Below are positions 54,964 to 63,625 of a stretch of DNA of 64,000 nt, one piece after another. The notes under the pieces are model-generated. The model worked only from the letters and a program-made list of their open reading frames with translations, searched no databases and was not told where the DNA came from. A program made the translations under genes and the position numbers. How positions within the stretch are numbered: position 1 is the stretch's first letter; each line of letters starts with the position of its first letter. This DNA is from Halomonas urumqiensis (lineage in GTDB: Bacteria; Pseudomonadota; Gammaproteobacteria; Pseudomonadales; Halomonadaceae): contig NZ_PYUD01000001.1 of assembly GCF_003028575.1 (NCBI RefSeq), positions 1,488,001 to 1,552,000 on the forward strand. Reading direction: 5' to 3'.

Positions 54964-56994
54964 ATGAGCAAGCCGTTTCGCCTTGCCTCCAAATTTCAGC
55001 CCGCCGGCGACCAGCCCACGGCCATTGCCAACCTGGTCGGCGGGCTCGAGTCCGGTCTGGCGCATCAGACCCTGCTTGGCGTCACAGGCTCGGGCAAGAC
55101 CTTCACCATGGCGAACGTGGTGCAGCATCTGCAGCGGCCGACCATCGTCATGGCCCCCAACAAGACCCTGGCGGCCCAGCTGTATGGCGAGTTCAAGGCG
55201 TTCTTCCCCGACAACGCCATCGAGTATTTCGTCTCCTACTACGACTATTACCAGCCCGAGGCCTATGTGCCTTCGTCGGATACCTTCATCGAGAAGGACG
55301 CCTCGATCAACGACCACATCGAGCAGATGCGTCTCTCCGCCACCAAGGCGCTGCTGGAGCGTCGCGATGCGCTGATCGTCGTCTCGGTGTCGGCGATCTA
55401 CGGTCTGGGCGACCCCGATCAATACCTCAAGATGCGCCTGCACTTCACCCGCGGAGAGTTGATCGACCAGCGCAGTTTCCTGCGCCGCCTGGCCGAGCTG
55501 CAATACACCCGCAACGACATGGACTTCAAGCGCGGCACCTATCGGGTGCGGGGTGACGTGATCGATATATTCCCCGCCGATGCCGAAGACGAGGCGGTCA
55601 GGGTCGAGTTGTTCGATGATGAAATCGACACCATCAGCCTGTTCGATCCCTTGACAGGCGAGGTGCGGGGCAAGGTGCCGCGCATGACCATCTACCCCAA
55701 GTCGCATTACGTCACGCCGCGCGAGACCATCCTCGGTGCCATCGATTCGATCAAGGCGGAACTGGTCGAGCGGCTCGACTGGCTGCGCAAGCATGATCGC
55801 CTGGTGGAAGCGCAACGCCTCGAGCAACGCACGCTTTACGATATCGAGATGATGCTCGAACTTGGCTACTGCAATGGCATCGAGAACTACTCACGCTATC
55901 TATCCGGCCGAGCGCCGGGCGAGCCACCTCCCACTTTCTTCGACTACCTGCCGGCCGACGCGCTGCTGTTCATCGACGAGTCCCACGTCAGCGTTCCCCA
56001 GGTGGGGGGCATGTACAAGGGCGACCGCTCGCGCAAGGAAACCCTGGTGGAATACGGTTTTCGCCTGCCTTCGGCGCTGGACAACCGGCCGATGAAATTC
56101 GAGGAATGGGAGTCGATCTGCCCGCAGACCATCTTCGTCTCGGCGACTCCCGGTCACTACGAGGCCGAGCACGCGGGCCAGGTGGTTGAGCAGGTGGTAC
56201 GTCCCACCGGACTGCTCGATCCAGAAATCGAAGTGCGGCCTGCCAGCACCCAGGTCGACGATTTGCTCTCCGAGATTCGGCTGCGTAGCGACGTCGGCGA
56301 ACGGGTCCTGGTCACCACACTGACCAAGCGCATGGCGGAAGACCTCACCGAATACCTGGCGGAGCATGATGTGCGCGTGCGCTACCTGCACTCCGACATC
56401 GACACCGTGGAGCGGGTCGAGATCATTCGCGACCTGCGCCTTGGCAAGTTCGACGTGCTGGTGGGGATCAACCTGTTGCGTGAGGGGCTCGACATTCCCG
56501 AGGTGTCATTGGTGGCGATCCTCGATGCCGACAAGGAGGGCTTCCTGCGCAACGAGCGTTCACTGATCCAGACCATGGGCCGAGCGGCGCGTAATGCCCA
56601 TGGCAAGGCGATTCTCTACGGCGACCGGACCACCGATTCGATGCGTCGCGCGATGGAGGAGACCGACCGCCGGCGGGCCAAGCAGATCGCTCACAATCTC
56701 GAACATGGCATCACCCCGACCACCGTGACCCGCTCCGTTGCCGATATCCTCGAAGCCGCTCAGGCGCCCGGTCGCAAGAGCAGCAAGGGTAAGCGGGGAG
56801 AACGCAAGGTGGCCGAACAAGAGGGCAGCTACGACCTCGATACTCTGTCGCCCCAGGAGGTTACCCGTGAGGTATCGCGAGTGGAGGATGCGATGTTCGA
56901 AGCGGCCCAGAATCTCGAGTTCGAAGAAGCCGCGCGACTGCGTGACCAGTTGCACAAGCTCCAGGCGCGCCAACTGGCGCTGGGGACTTTGTAG
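54964..56994 (+). CDS. uvrB: UvrABC excision nuclease subunit B
   Basis: UvrB verifies DNA damage loaded by UvrA and recruits UvrC. The 676-residue protein has Walker [13 protein letters not shown] (near residue 38), the beta-hairpin region [24 protein letters not shown]-type [18 protein letters not shown], the helicase motifs [20 protein letters not shown] and [14 protein letters not shown], and a C-terminal UVR coiled coil with [16 protein letters not shown] that binds UvrC. Length is standard. The start at 54964 is the usual [18 protein letters not shown]; a longer frame runs from the OsmC gene. Confidence 0.98.
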   Translation: MSKPFRLASKFQPAGDQPTAIANLVGGLESGLAHQTLLGVTGSGKTFTMANVVQHLQRPTIVMAPNKTLAAQLYGEFKAFFPDNAIEYFVSYYDYYQPEAYVPSSDTFIEKDASINDHIEQMRLSATKALLERRDALIVVSVSAIYGLGDPDQYLKMRLHFTRGELIDQRSFLRRLAELQYTRNDMDFKRGTYRVRGDVIDIFPADAEDEAVRVELFDDEIDTISLFDPLTGEVRGKVPRMTIYPKSHYVTPRETILGAIDSIKAELVERLDWLRKHDRLVEAQRLEQRTLYDIEMMLELGYCNGIENYSRYLSGRAPGEPPPTFFDYLPADALLFIDESHVSVPQVGGMYKGDRSRKETLVEYGFRLPSALDNRPMKFEEWESICPQTIFVSATPGHYEAEHAGQVVEQVVRPTGLLDPEIEVRPASTQVDDLLSEIRLRSDVGERVLVTTLTKRMAEDLTEYLAEHDVRVRYLHSDIDTVERVEIIRDLRLGKFDVLVGINLLREGLDIPEVSLVAILDADKEGFLRNERSLIQTMGRAARNAHGKAILYGDRTTDSMRRAMEETDRRRAKQIAHNLEHGITPTTVTRSVADILEAAQAPGRKSSKGKRGERKVAEQEGSYDLDTLSPQEVTREVSRVEDAMFEAAQNLEFEEAARLRDQLHKLQARQLALGTL

Positions 56995-57043
56995 GCGGCA
57001 GGCCTGGGTGGCGAGCAGACCGCGCAGCATGGATGCCTATCGG

Positions 57044-57062
57044 ATATTTATACCGTTATCTT
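57044..57062 (+). repeat. 19-bp dispersed repeat, copy 2
   Basis: It is an exact copy of 33979-33997 in the 217-nt space between uvrB and the fumarase gene. GATATT before it and AATATC after it form an inverted pair around this copy. Confidence 0.8.
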
Positions 57063-57211
57063 GCTATGCAGAATATCAGTTAAGCCTAGACCCTGTACCC
57101 AGTGAATGTCGTGGCTTCGTCACTGGGGTATAATTCGTCACCGTTCAAGCCCGCCGCCGTCGACAGATACCATGAGCGGGTATGCCGACAACGCCAAGGA
57201 GCCCCTTGCCC

Positions 57212-58717
57212 ATGACCGTGATTCGCCAGGACGATCTGATCCAGAGCGTCGCCGATGCCCTGCAGTACATCTCCTATTACCACCCCAAGGACTTCATCGA
57301 CGCCATGGCGGCAGCCTACGAACGGGAAGAGAATCCCGCCGCCAAGGACGCCATTGCCCAGATCCTGATCAACTCGCGAATGTGTGCCATGGGCCACCGT
57401 CCGATCTGCCAGGACACCGGCATCGTCACCGTGTTCGTGCATGTCGGCATGGATGTGCGCTTCGATGCCACCATGAGTCTCGACGACATGATCAACGAGG
57501 GCGTGCGGCGTGCCTATCAGCTGCCCGACAACGTGCTGCGTGCCTCGGTGCTGGCCGACCCCGATGGTGCCCGCAAGAACACCGGCGACAATACGCCAGC
57601 GGTGATCCACCACAAGCTGGTGCCCGGTAACACCGTCGAGGTGCATGTGGCGGCGAAGGGCGGCGGTAGTGAAGCGAAATCCAAGTTTGCCATGCTCAAC
57701 CCCTCCGACAGCGTGGTCGACTGGGTCATGGAGCAGTTGCCGAAGATGGGCGCCGGCTGGTGCCCGCCGGGAATGCTGGGCATCGGCATCGGTGGCACCG
57801 CCGAGAAAGCCATGGAGATCGCCAAGGAAGCGCTGCTCGATCCCATCGACATCCAGGATCTGCAGGCCCGTGGAGCGTCCAATCGTGCCGAGGAGTTGCG
57901 ATTGGAGCTTTTCGATCGCGTCAACAAGAGCGGCATCGGCGCCCAGGGCCTGGGCGGGTTGACCACGGTGCTCGATATCAAGGTCAAGGATTTCCCGACC
58001 CATGCCGCCAACAAGCCGGTGGCGATCATCCCCAACTGCGCGGCGACCCGCCATGCGCACTTCACTCTGGATGGCAGCGGCGCCGCCGCGCTGCCGGCGC
58101 CGAAGCTCGAAGATTGGCCTGAGATCACTCGCGAAGCGGGTGACAACGTCAAGCGCGTCAACCTGGATACCGTCACGCCGGCCGAAGTGCAGACATGGCA
58201 ACCAGGCGACACCTTGCTGCTCAACGGCAAGTTGTTGACCGGCCGCGACGCGGCGCACAAGCGCATGGTCGACATGCTCGCCAAAGGCGAGCCGCTGCCA
58301 GTGGACATGCAGGGTCGCTTCATCTACTACGTTGGCCCGGTAGACCCGGTGCGCGACGAGGTGGTCGGCCCGGCTGGCCCGACCACCGCCACCCGCATGG
58401 ACAAGTTCACCCGTACCATGCTCGAGGAAACCGGTCTGCTTGGCATGGTCGGCAAGGCCGAGCGTGGCGAGTCCGCCATCGAGGCGATCCGCGACAACAA
58501 GGCCGTCTACCTGATGGGGGTCGGCGGCTCGGCCTACCTGGTGGCCCAGGCCATCAAGAAATCACGGGTCGTGGGTTTCGAGGACCTGGGCATGGAGGCG
58601 ATCTACGAGTTCGAGGTGGAAGACATGCCAGTGACCGTTGCCGTCGACAGCGCGGGCACCTCAGTGCATCAAACCGGTCCGGCCAAGTGGAAGGAGATCA
58701 TCGCCGAGCGCGCATGA
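57212..58717 (+). CDS. Fumarate hydratase, class I (iron-sulfur)
   Basis: This oxygen-sensitive [4Fe-4S] enzyme interconverts fumarate and malate in the TCA cycle. The 501-residue protein is the single-chain form. The cluster cysteines are in RPICQDTGIV (near residue 65-70), GAGWCPPGMLGIGIGG and IPNCAATRHAHF, and the C-terminal domain has VGPVDPVRDEVVGPAGPTTA and FEVEDMPVTVAVDSAG. The start at 57212 (MTVIRQDDLIQSVADALQYI) follows AAGGAG by 10 nt; an ATG-initiated longer form from 57182 would add ten residues. It ends before a hairpin. Confidence 0.96.
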   Translation: MTVIRQDDLIQSVADALQYISYYHPKDFIDAMAAAYEREENPAAKDAIAQILINSRMCAMGHRPICQDTGIVTVFVHVGMDVRFDATMSLDDMINEGVRRAYQLPDNVLRASVLADPDGARKNTGDNTPAVIHHKLVPGNTVEVHVAAKGGGSEAKSKFAMLNPSDSVVDWVMEQLPKMGAGWCPPGMLGIGIGGTAEKAMEIAKEALLDPIDIQDLQARGASNRAEELRLELFDRVNKSGIGAQGLGGLTTVLDIKVKDFPTHAANKPVAIIPNCAATRHAHFTLDGSGAAALPAPKLEDWPEITREAGDNVKRVNLDTVTPAEVQTWQPGDTLLLNGKLLTGRDAAHKRMVDMLAKGEPLPVDMQGRFIYYVGPVDPVRDEVVGPAGPTTATRMDKFTRTMLEETGLLGMVGKAERGESAIEAIRDNKAVYLMGVGGSAYLVAQAIKKSRVVGFEDLGMEAIYEFEVEDMPVTVAVDSAGTSVHQTGPAKWKEIIAERA

Positions 58718-58739
58718 TGTCATCTCCATAGTTGCCCTC

Positions 58740-58768
58740 ACGACCTCGCCCACTGGCGGGGTCGTTTC
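58740..58768 (+). terminator. Hairpin after the fumarase gene
   Basis: ACGACCTCGCC and GGCGGGGTCGT form an 11-bp stem (one G-U pair) with a CACT loop, followed by TTTCG. It lies 22 nt after the stop. Confidence 0.7.
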
Positions 58769-58813
58769 GTATCACGGTATGCTGAACCAGGCATGAATTC
58801 TCAGGGAGCGAGC

Positions 58814-60232
58814 ATGACGTCTTGGCTGATCGGGCTGGCGATTTTTCTGGTGCATTTCCTTGGCGTCGTTTCGGCGGTGTTGGCCTTGATGTCGAGCCGT
58901 ACCTCTCAGGGTGCCATCGCCTGGATTCTCTCCCTGTTGCTGCTGCCCTATGTCGCGGTGCCCATTTACTGGGTCTTCGGCCGGCCGCGCTTCTATGGCT
59001 ATGTGTCGGCACGTGGCGAGCGCGATACCGTGCTGCGCCGCGTGCTGGCCCGCTATCGCGAACATGTCACGCCGTATCTCGCTACGCCTGGTGACCCGGA
59101 CGTGCGCGCGGTGGAGCGCCTAGCCCAGATGCCGATGACCGGCGGCAACCACGCCCAGCTTCTGGTCGACGGCGAGGCTACCTTCGAGAGCCTGTTCGCC
59201 GGCATCGATCGCGCCAAGGCATATATCCTCATCCAGTTCTTCATCGTCCGAGACGATTCCCTTGGCCACCAACTCAAGCACCACCTGCAGCGCGCCGCCA
59301 GCCGCGGCGTGCGGGTCTACTTTCTGTATGACGAGATCGGCAGTCACCAGCTCAACGAGGGATTCCTGCGCGACCTGAGCGATGGGGGGATCGAAGTCAG
59401 TGCCTTCCGCTCATCACGCGGCTTTCGTCACCGTTTCCAGTTGAACTTCCGTAACCATCGCAAGGTGCTGGTGGTGGATGGCCGAGAAGGGTGGCTGGGC
59501 GGTTTCAACGTCGGCGTGGAATATCTTGGCCAGCATCGCCGCCATGGTGCCTGGCGTGACACGCATCTCAAGCTCGATGGTCCCAGCGTACTGGGCCTGC
59601 AGGAAGCGTTCTGGGAGGACTGGCATTGGGCCACCGGCGAGGTCATCAATCTCGACTGGGAACCACACGTCACCTGCGAAGAGAACCAGAACGTGGTGAT
59701 CGTGCCGTCCGGGCCTGCGGATCGCATCGATACCGCAAGTCTGCTCGTCCAGCACGCCATCCACAGTGCCCACGAACGCTTCTGGGTGACCAGCCCCTAC
59801 TTCGTGCCGGATCAGGGTGTACAGGACGCGTTGCGACTGGCCGCCATGCGCGGCGTTGATGTACGCATCATGATTCCCGAACGCCCCGACCATCTGCTGG
59901 TGTTCCTGTCAGCGTTCTCGTTCCTGCCGGACATGCTCAGGGCAGGCGTAAAGGTCTACCGCTATCAGCCGGGCTTTCTGCACCAGAAGGTGATGTTGAT
60001 TGATGACAGCGCCGCCAGTGTCGGCACCGTGAACCTCGATAATCGCTCATTTCGGCTCAACTTCGAGATCACCGCCATGTTGCCCGACCGGCATTTCGCC
60101 GCCCAGGTGAAGCAGATGCTCGACGAGGATTTCGCCGACTGCCGCCTGGTCAGCCTCGAGGAGATCACCGAGCGCGCGCTGTGGCGAAAGCTGGTGTCAC
60201 GCGCCGCCTACCTGTTGTCGCCGGTCCAGTGA
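58814..60232 (+). CDS. cls: Cardiolipin synthase
   Basis: Cls makes cardiolipin from two phosphatidylglycerols by phospholipase-D chemistry in the inner membrane. The 472-residue protein has two N-terminal membrane helices (about residues 3-27 and 36-57) and two HKD motifs, NHRKVLVVDGREGWLGGFNV and HQKVMLIDDSAASVGTVNLD (near residues 216 and 394). HAFERFWVTSPYFVPDQGV-type segments (here HERFWVTSPYFVPDQGV) lie between. The start at 58814 follows GGGAGCGAGC; an ATG at 58793 adds seven residues. It is monocistronic. Confidence 0.95.
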   Translation: MTSWLIGLAIFLVHFLGVVSAVLALMSSRTSQGAIAWILSLLLLPYVAVPIYWVFGRPRFYGYVSARGERDTVLRRVLARYREHVTPYLATPGDPDVRAVERLAQMPMTGGNHAQLLVDGEATFESLFAGIDRAKAYILIQFFIVRDDSLGHQLKHHLQRAASRGVRVYFLYDEIGSHQLNEGFLRDLSDGGIEVSAFRSSRGFRHRFQLNFRNHRKVLVVDGREGWLGGFNVGVEYLGQHRRHGAWRDTHLKLDGPSVLGLQEAFWEDWHWATGEVINLDWEPHVTCEENQNVVIVPSGPADRIDTASLLVQHAIHSAHERFWVTSPYFVPDQGVQDALRLAAMRGVDVRIMIPERPDHLLVFLSAFSFLPDMLRAGVKVYRYQPGFLHQKVMLIDDSAASVGTVNLDNRSFRLNFEITAMLPDRHFAAQVKQMLDEDFADCRLVSLEEITERALWRKLVSRAAYLLSPVQ

Positions 60233-60344
60233 TACATTATGCGCCATATTCATGGGTCGCATCGGCGCTGCCAGACGATGCGGCCCGGTACTACCTTGCG
60301 GCCGGATGGACCCGGCCGTTCACCTCTAGCGTTCGGGAGTCGCG

Positions 60345-61262
60345 GTGAACCTCGAGACCAAGTGGCTGGAAGACTTCGTTGCCCTGGCCAGTACCCGCAG
60401 TTTTTCCGCGTCGGCGCGTCAGCGCCATGTCACACAGCCCGCCTTTAGCCGGCGTATCCGCGCCCTGGAGCAGGCGGTGGGGGCCACTCTGGTGGACCGT
60501 TCCACCACGCCGGTGGATCTCACCCCGGAAGGGCAGTTGTTCCTGGTCACCGCGCGCAATCTCGTCGAACAACTCAATGAGAGCATCGGCCATCTGCGCG
60601 GCCTGGCAATGGCCAATGAGGCGCTGGATATCGTGGCTGCGCACTCCCTGGCGCTGAGTTTCTACCCGCCGTGGATCTCGCGGCTCCAGCAGGGACTCGG
60701 TGAGCTGCCGACCCGCCTGGTGGCAATGAATGTCGGCGAGGCGATCCATGTACTTCGCGAAGGCAACTGCGACCTTATGCTGGCCTACTACGACCCTTAC
60801 GCCAGCATGCAACTCGACCCCGAGGTCTTCCCCTCATTCTCCATCGGCCAGGTCAAGATGGTGCCGGTAAGCCTGCCTGACGACGCCGGTAACGCCCGCT
60901 TTGCGCTCGAGAGTAAGGAGAGTCTGCCGTACCTGGCGTACACCCAAGGCGCCTTTCTCGGGCGAAGCGTGCGCATGCTGCTGAAGAACGACCCGCTGCG
61001 CCTGCGCCTGCGCACCGTCTACGAAACGGCCATGGCGGAAGGACTCAAGGGCATGGTGCTGCAGGGCATGGGCATGGCCTGGATTCCCGACTTCTGCATC
61101 CGCGAGGAACTGGCGGGAGGGCGACTGGTCCGCGCGGGTGGCGAGCAGTGGGATGTACCGCTGGAAATTCGCCTCTACCGTTGCTCGCTGGTCCACAAGC
61201 CCGGCGTCGAGAAGCTGTGGCGGCAGATGATGAAGTTACCGCGAGACTTTCTTCAGGCGTGA
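60345..61262 (+). CDS. LysR-family regulator, HypT (YjiE)-like
   Basis: The 305-residue regulator starts with GTG and the sequence MNLETKWLEDFVALASTRSF, followed by VTQPAFSRRIRALEQAVGAT in the HTH. This opening, with the IETKWLxDFxxL and SQPAFSRRIRALEQAxG pattern, is that of HypT, the hypochlorite-responsive regulator of E. coli, and the C-terminal region GMGMAWIPDFCIREEL parallels its GCGIAWLPEYAI. HypT is activated by methionine oxidation; whether the same Met residues exist here was not checked. GGGAG lies 6 nt before the GTG. Its stop abuts the first REP-like repeat. Confidence 0.88.
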   Translation: MNLETKWLEDFVALASTRSFSASARQRHVTQPAFSRRIRALEQAVGATLVDRSTTPVDLTPEGQLFLVTARNLVEQLNESIGHLRGLAMANEALDIVAAHSLALSFYPPWISRLQQGLGELPTRLVAMNVGEAIHVLREGNCDLMLAYYDPYASMQLDPEVFPSFSIGQVKMVPVSLPDDAGNARFALESKESLPYLAYTQGAFLGRSVRMLLKNDPLRLRLRTVYETAMAEGLKGMVLQGMGMAWIPDFCIREELAGGRLVRAGGEQWDVPLEIRLYRCSLVHKPGVEKLWRQMMKLPRDFLQA

Positions 61263-61284
61263 TAATCCGGGACAGACCCCAATG
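61261..61284. repeat. REP-like repeat, copy 1
   Basis: GATAATCCGGGACAGACCCC follows directly on the LysR stop. Two similar copies lie at 61388-61406 and 61621-61646. The core GGGGACAGACCCC is the type found with REP elements and their transposases. Confidence 0.75.
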
Positions 61285-61319
61285 TCGCTCATTTTCCAGA
61301 GCGCGGAGCTGGACCGGGA

Positions 61320-61350
61320 GGCAGTTGTTGCAAGACATGCAACAACTGCC
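61320..61350. repeat. Perfect 12-bp inverted repeat
   Basis: GGCAGTTGTTGC and GCAACAACTGCC flank a 7-nt loop. A second, shorter perfect hairpin (GGTTGAA-TAC-TTCAACC, 61371-61387) follows it, both between REP-like copies 1 and 2. Confidence 0.85.
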
Positions 61351-61387
61351 GCAGCTGGCAAGACTTACCAGGTTGAATACTTCAACC

Positions 61388-61406
61388 GATAATCGGGGAC
61401 AGACCC
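61388..61406. repeat. REP-like repeat, copy 2
   Basis: GATAATCGGGGACAGACCC differs from copy 1 by one base over the shared length. It directly precedes the RhuM-like fragment. Confidence 0.75.
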
Positions 61407-61409
61407 GCT

Positions 61410-61643
61410 CTCCGAAAGATCGTCGAGGTATGTCTGGACGCAGACAAGGAGACCGTCTGGCTCAACCAACGGCAGATGGCCGAACTGTTTGGCAAGGACG
61501 TTCAGACCGTCAACGAGCATGTCCAGAACGTTTATTCCGAGGGTGAACTGGAGAGTGAAGCAACGATCCGGGATTTCCGGATAGTTCGTCAGGAAGGCAG
61601 CCGGCAGGGGGAAATCGGAAAGTCGGGGAGAGACCCCAATTGA
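61410..61643 (+). pseudogene. RhuM-family gene fragment
   Basis: The open frame begins without a start codon and reads LRKIVEVCLDADKETVWLNQ, then RQMAELFGKDVQTVNEHVQN, VYSEGELESEATIRDF and RIVRQEGSRQ, then enters the third REP-like repeat and stops. This is the N-terminal HTH part of RhuM-family proteins (usual continuation HYNLDVIISVGYRV and a long C-terminal part), which are missing. Only about 65 residues remain, so it is a remnant. It shows that a longer accessory gene once lay here. Confidence 0.8.
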
Positions 61644-61646
61644 AAG
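61621..61646. repeat. REP-like repeat, copy 3
   Basis: AGTCGGGGAGAGACCCCAATTG ends the RhuM fragment and precedes the toxin gene. Its centre has GAGAG in place of GACAG. Confidence 0.7.
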
Positions 61647-61658
61647 AATGAGAGCTCG

Positions 61659-61931
61659 TTATGGTTTTTGGTCGTAATGCCCCCCGATGGCAAAGATGTA
61701 GACGTAGTGATCGTCAAATTTGTAAATCACACGATCTTTTTGGGAGATTCGACGTGACCAGAGACCTGAAAGGCTATGCTTTAGTTGCTCGGGCTTTCCC
61801 ATGCCCATTGCTGGGTCGGCGCGGAGCATTTCTTTTAGCAACTTGCAAAGCGCTTTATGCAGTTTCTTGTCCTTTTCGCGGGGCTGCTCATAGGTAGCCC
61901 AGGTACTGCCCTCAAAGACGAGTGATCTCAT
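61659..61931 (-). CDS. Txe/YoeB-family mRNA interferase toxin
   Basis: YoeB cuts mRNA in the ribosomal A site. The 90-residue protein has the family end LSGLWSRRISQKDRVIYKFDD followed by IFAIGGHYD (shown in part), with the likely catalytic residues present: Glu in GKPEQLKHSLSG, Arg in WSRR and His in GGHYD. Length matches E. coli YoeB (84). The start at 61931 (MRSLVFEGSTWATYEQ) is chosen over an ATG at 61961 that would add ten residues. It overlaps the antitoxin 3' end by 20 nt, the usual arrangement. Confidence 0.9.
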   Translation of the reverse strand: MRSLVFEGSTWATYEQPREKDKKLHKALCKLLKEMLRADPAMGMGKPEQLKHSLSGLWSRRISQKDRVIYKFDDHYVYIFAIGGHYDQKP

Positions 61932-62121
61932 GGATTTCCTCTTCCTTGGGGATATATCCATTGCCTTGGTTATGGGTGGCTGCGGATTCCGCCAACTGGC
62001 GCATCAAGCTGCAGTTCTGGAGAACATAGAGAGTTTCCTGCTCCCGCTCCCAGTCATCGGCGCTCTGGTGAAGCAATGCTTTCAGGTTGTCTCTGAATCG
62101 ATTCACGCTGACAGAGTCCAT
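61912..62121 (-). CDS. Phd/YefM-family antitoxin with an internal deletion
   Basis: The 69-residue antitoxin begins MDSVSVNRFRDNLKALLHQS and continues directly into ADDWEREQETLYVLQNCSLM. In family members a segment of about 20 residues (the HEPxxVTRRxGExxVVV-type strand that completes the DNA-binding/dimer fold) lies between these parts. Here it is absent while the frame is kept, and the C-terminal toxin-binding part (RQLAESAATHNQGNGYIP) is intact. GAGG lies about 9 nt before the ATG. The operator at 62138-62154 is upstream. Confidence 0.82.
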   Translation of the reverse strand: MDSVSVNRFRDNLKALLHQSADDWEREQETLYVLQNCSLMRQLAESAATHNQGNGYIPKEEEIHEITRL

Positions 62122-62137
62122 AGGGCTTGCCTCAATG

Positions 62138-62154
62138 GTACGGTAAATCCGTAC
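62138..62154 (-). promoter_or_regulatory. Palindromic operator of the toxin-antitoxin operon
   Basis: GTACGG and CCGTAC flank TAAAT. A TGTACGG...CCGTAC palindrome 17 nt before the antitoxin start is the usual Phd/YefM autoregulation site; the promoter is expected to overlap it. Confidence 0.7.
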
Positions 62155-62320
62155 ACTTTATCTGCTGAGCCATGACGCATCAATGGTCTTCGCAAAAGCG
62201 AGCTGTGGACAGACCGATGGCGTCTCATATTGACCATCGGCTTGACGATCTCCCGAGGGATTCCGGGAACCCGCCACCAGGCGACATCCGCTGGTGACCG
62301 GCAGGCAGACGTTGGCGGAC

Positions 62321-63418
62321 CTAACCGCTGAAATCGGCGGGCAGCCCCAGGAAGTTCTGGATGATGAAGAAGTGATCCTCGAACAGGCTTTCCGGGTCCA
62401 GGTCGGCAAGCGCCACCCAGCGGGCGTGATCGCCGCCCTTGACCGGCTTGAGCTGGGGGAGTTGCTGGTCCGGGCGAAGCGCGAAGTAGAAGGCTTCGGC
62501 CAGGGTACGGCCACGCCAGCTGCGATGCGGTTCGTCGAACAACCGCTGGCCGCGCAACGAGCCCTTGAGTACCGGCTCCGGCACCTTGAGCCGGACCCGT
62601 TCACGCAACTCGCGCAGGCAGGCATCCAGCAATCGCTCATGGGGGTTGATGAACCCTCCCGGCAGGGCGAGCAGCCCCTTGCCGGGCGCTGCGGTGCGCC
62701 TGACCAGCAACACATGGCCTGACTGCACCACCACGGCGTTGACGGTGACGAAGATCGGCGGATAGGGCGCCTGGGCCCAGGCCGAGCGGTATTGATCGAG
62801 CAGTTGCTGCTCCTCGATCAATAGCCGGTACTTCTCGCCATGGCTGAATTCATGCACCGCGTCGAGAACACCGGGAGGCAGGTCATGTGCCGCACCGGTG
62901 CTCAGGTAATCGGCAGCCGAGGAAGCCGAGCGAAACAGCCGTTCCCGTATCTGGCTTGCCGAAATCCCTTCCACCAGTGGCACGCTCACCGATTCCCACT
63001 GGGGAAACAGCGTCAGGTAGTAGCTCGATTGGCCGCGACTGGCGCCAATCAACCCGATACGCGGCAGACGCGCGTGATGCGGCCTGGAGATATCGCGCAC
63101 CTTGCGCTGCACATCGCGCACCCAGACGTCGTTGTTGTAGAGCGCATCCAGCAGCGGTACCACGGCGAGTCGCGCGTTATCGTCGTCATCAAAGGCGCTG
63201 CGCAACATCGACAGGCGTTCCTCGAAACGCCAGGGGTTGCGCAACGAGCATGCCTGCCAGGCCGAGCCGGTCAGCACGATCACTTGCCTTGCACGCTTCA
63301 GCGCCTCGTGGATCACCGCCAGATGGCCAAGGTGCGGCGGCTGGAAGCGACCAATGAACACCAGACAATCGAAGTCGAAATTCTCGTTGTCGTGTGGCTG
63401 GTCTGGGCTTGCGGTCAT
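62321..63418 (-). CDS. nadM: Bifunctional NMN adenylyltransferase/Nudix hydrolase
   Basis: The N-terminal domain (about residues 15-175) makes NAD from NMN and ATP, with the nucleotidyltransferase motifs FIGRFQPPHLGHLAVI and EGISASQIRERLF. The C-terminal Nudix domain (about residues 210-340) belongs to the NadM-Nudix class that removes ADP-ribose. Its Nudix box reads GGFINPHERLLDACLRELRE then RVRL: the second Glu of the EE pair and the Gly are replaced by Arg, so hydrolysis may be weak or altered. The start at 63418 gives MTASPDQPHD; a longer frame reaches back to 63520 without support. Confidence 0.93.
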   Translation of the reverse strand: MTASPDQPHDNENFDFDCLVFIGRFQPPHLGHLAVIHEALKRARQVIVLTGSAWQACSLRNPWRFEERLSMLRSAFDDDDNARLAVVPLLDALYNNDVWVRDVQRKVRDISRPHHARLPRIGLIGASRGQSSYYLTLFPQWESVSVPLVEGISASQIRERLFRSASSAADYLSTGAAHDLPPGVLDAVHEFSHGEKYRLLIEEQQLLDQYRSAWAQAPYPPIFVTVNAVVVQSGHVLLVRRTAAPGKGLLALPGGFINPHERLLDACLRELRERVRLKVPEPVLKGSLRGQRLFDEPHRSWRGRTLAEAFYFALRPDQQLPQLKPVKGGDHARWVALADLDPESLFEDHFFIIQNFLGLPADFSG

Positions 63419-63625
63419 GGCAAATCCTGGAAGGCAGAGAGCGTCTGGGTGGGCGCGGCGCCCATTATGGGCAGCGTGGCATGACGGTGCAATGACCCCC
63501 CTGGCCGTATCGTCAACCATTGCCCATCAACCCGGGATGCGCGACGCCAAGCGATCACATGGCGTATCCTGAGGCCTTGGATATAGCGCAAACCCATGAC
63601 GGATCAGGGACATGAGAGGGAGATC

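Noticed and set aside
61410-61643. Intact RhuM-type gene
   Set aside because: No start codon, only the N-terminal 65 residues of the family, and an end inside a repeat. It was recorded as a fragment instead.
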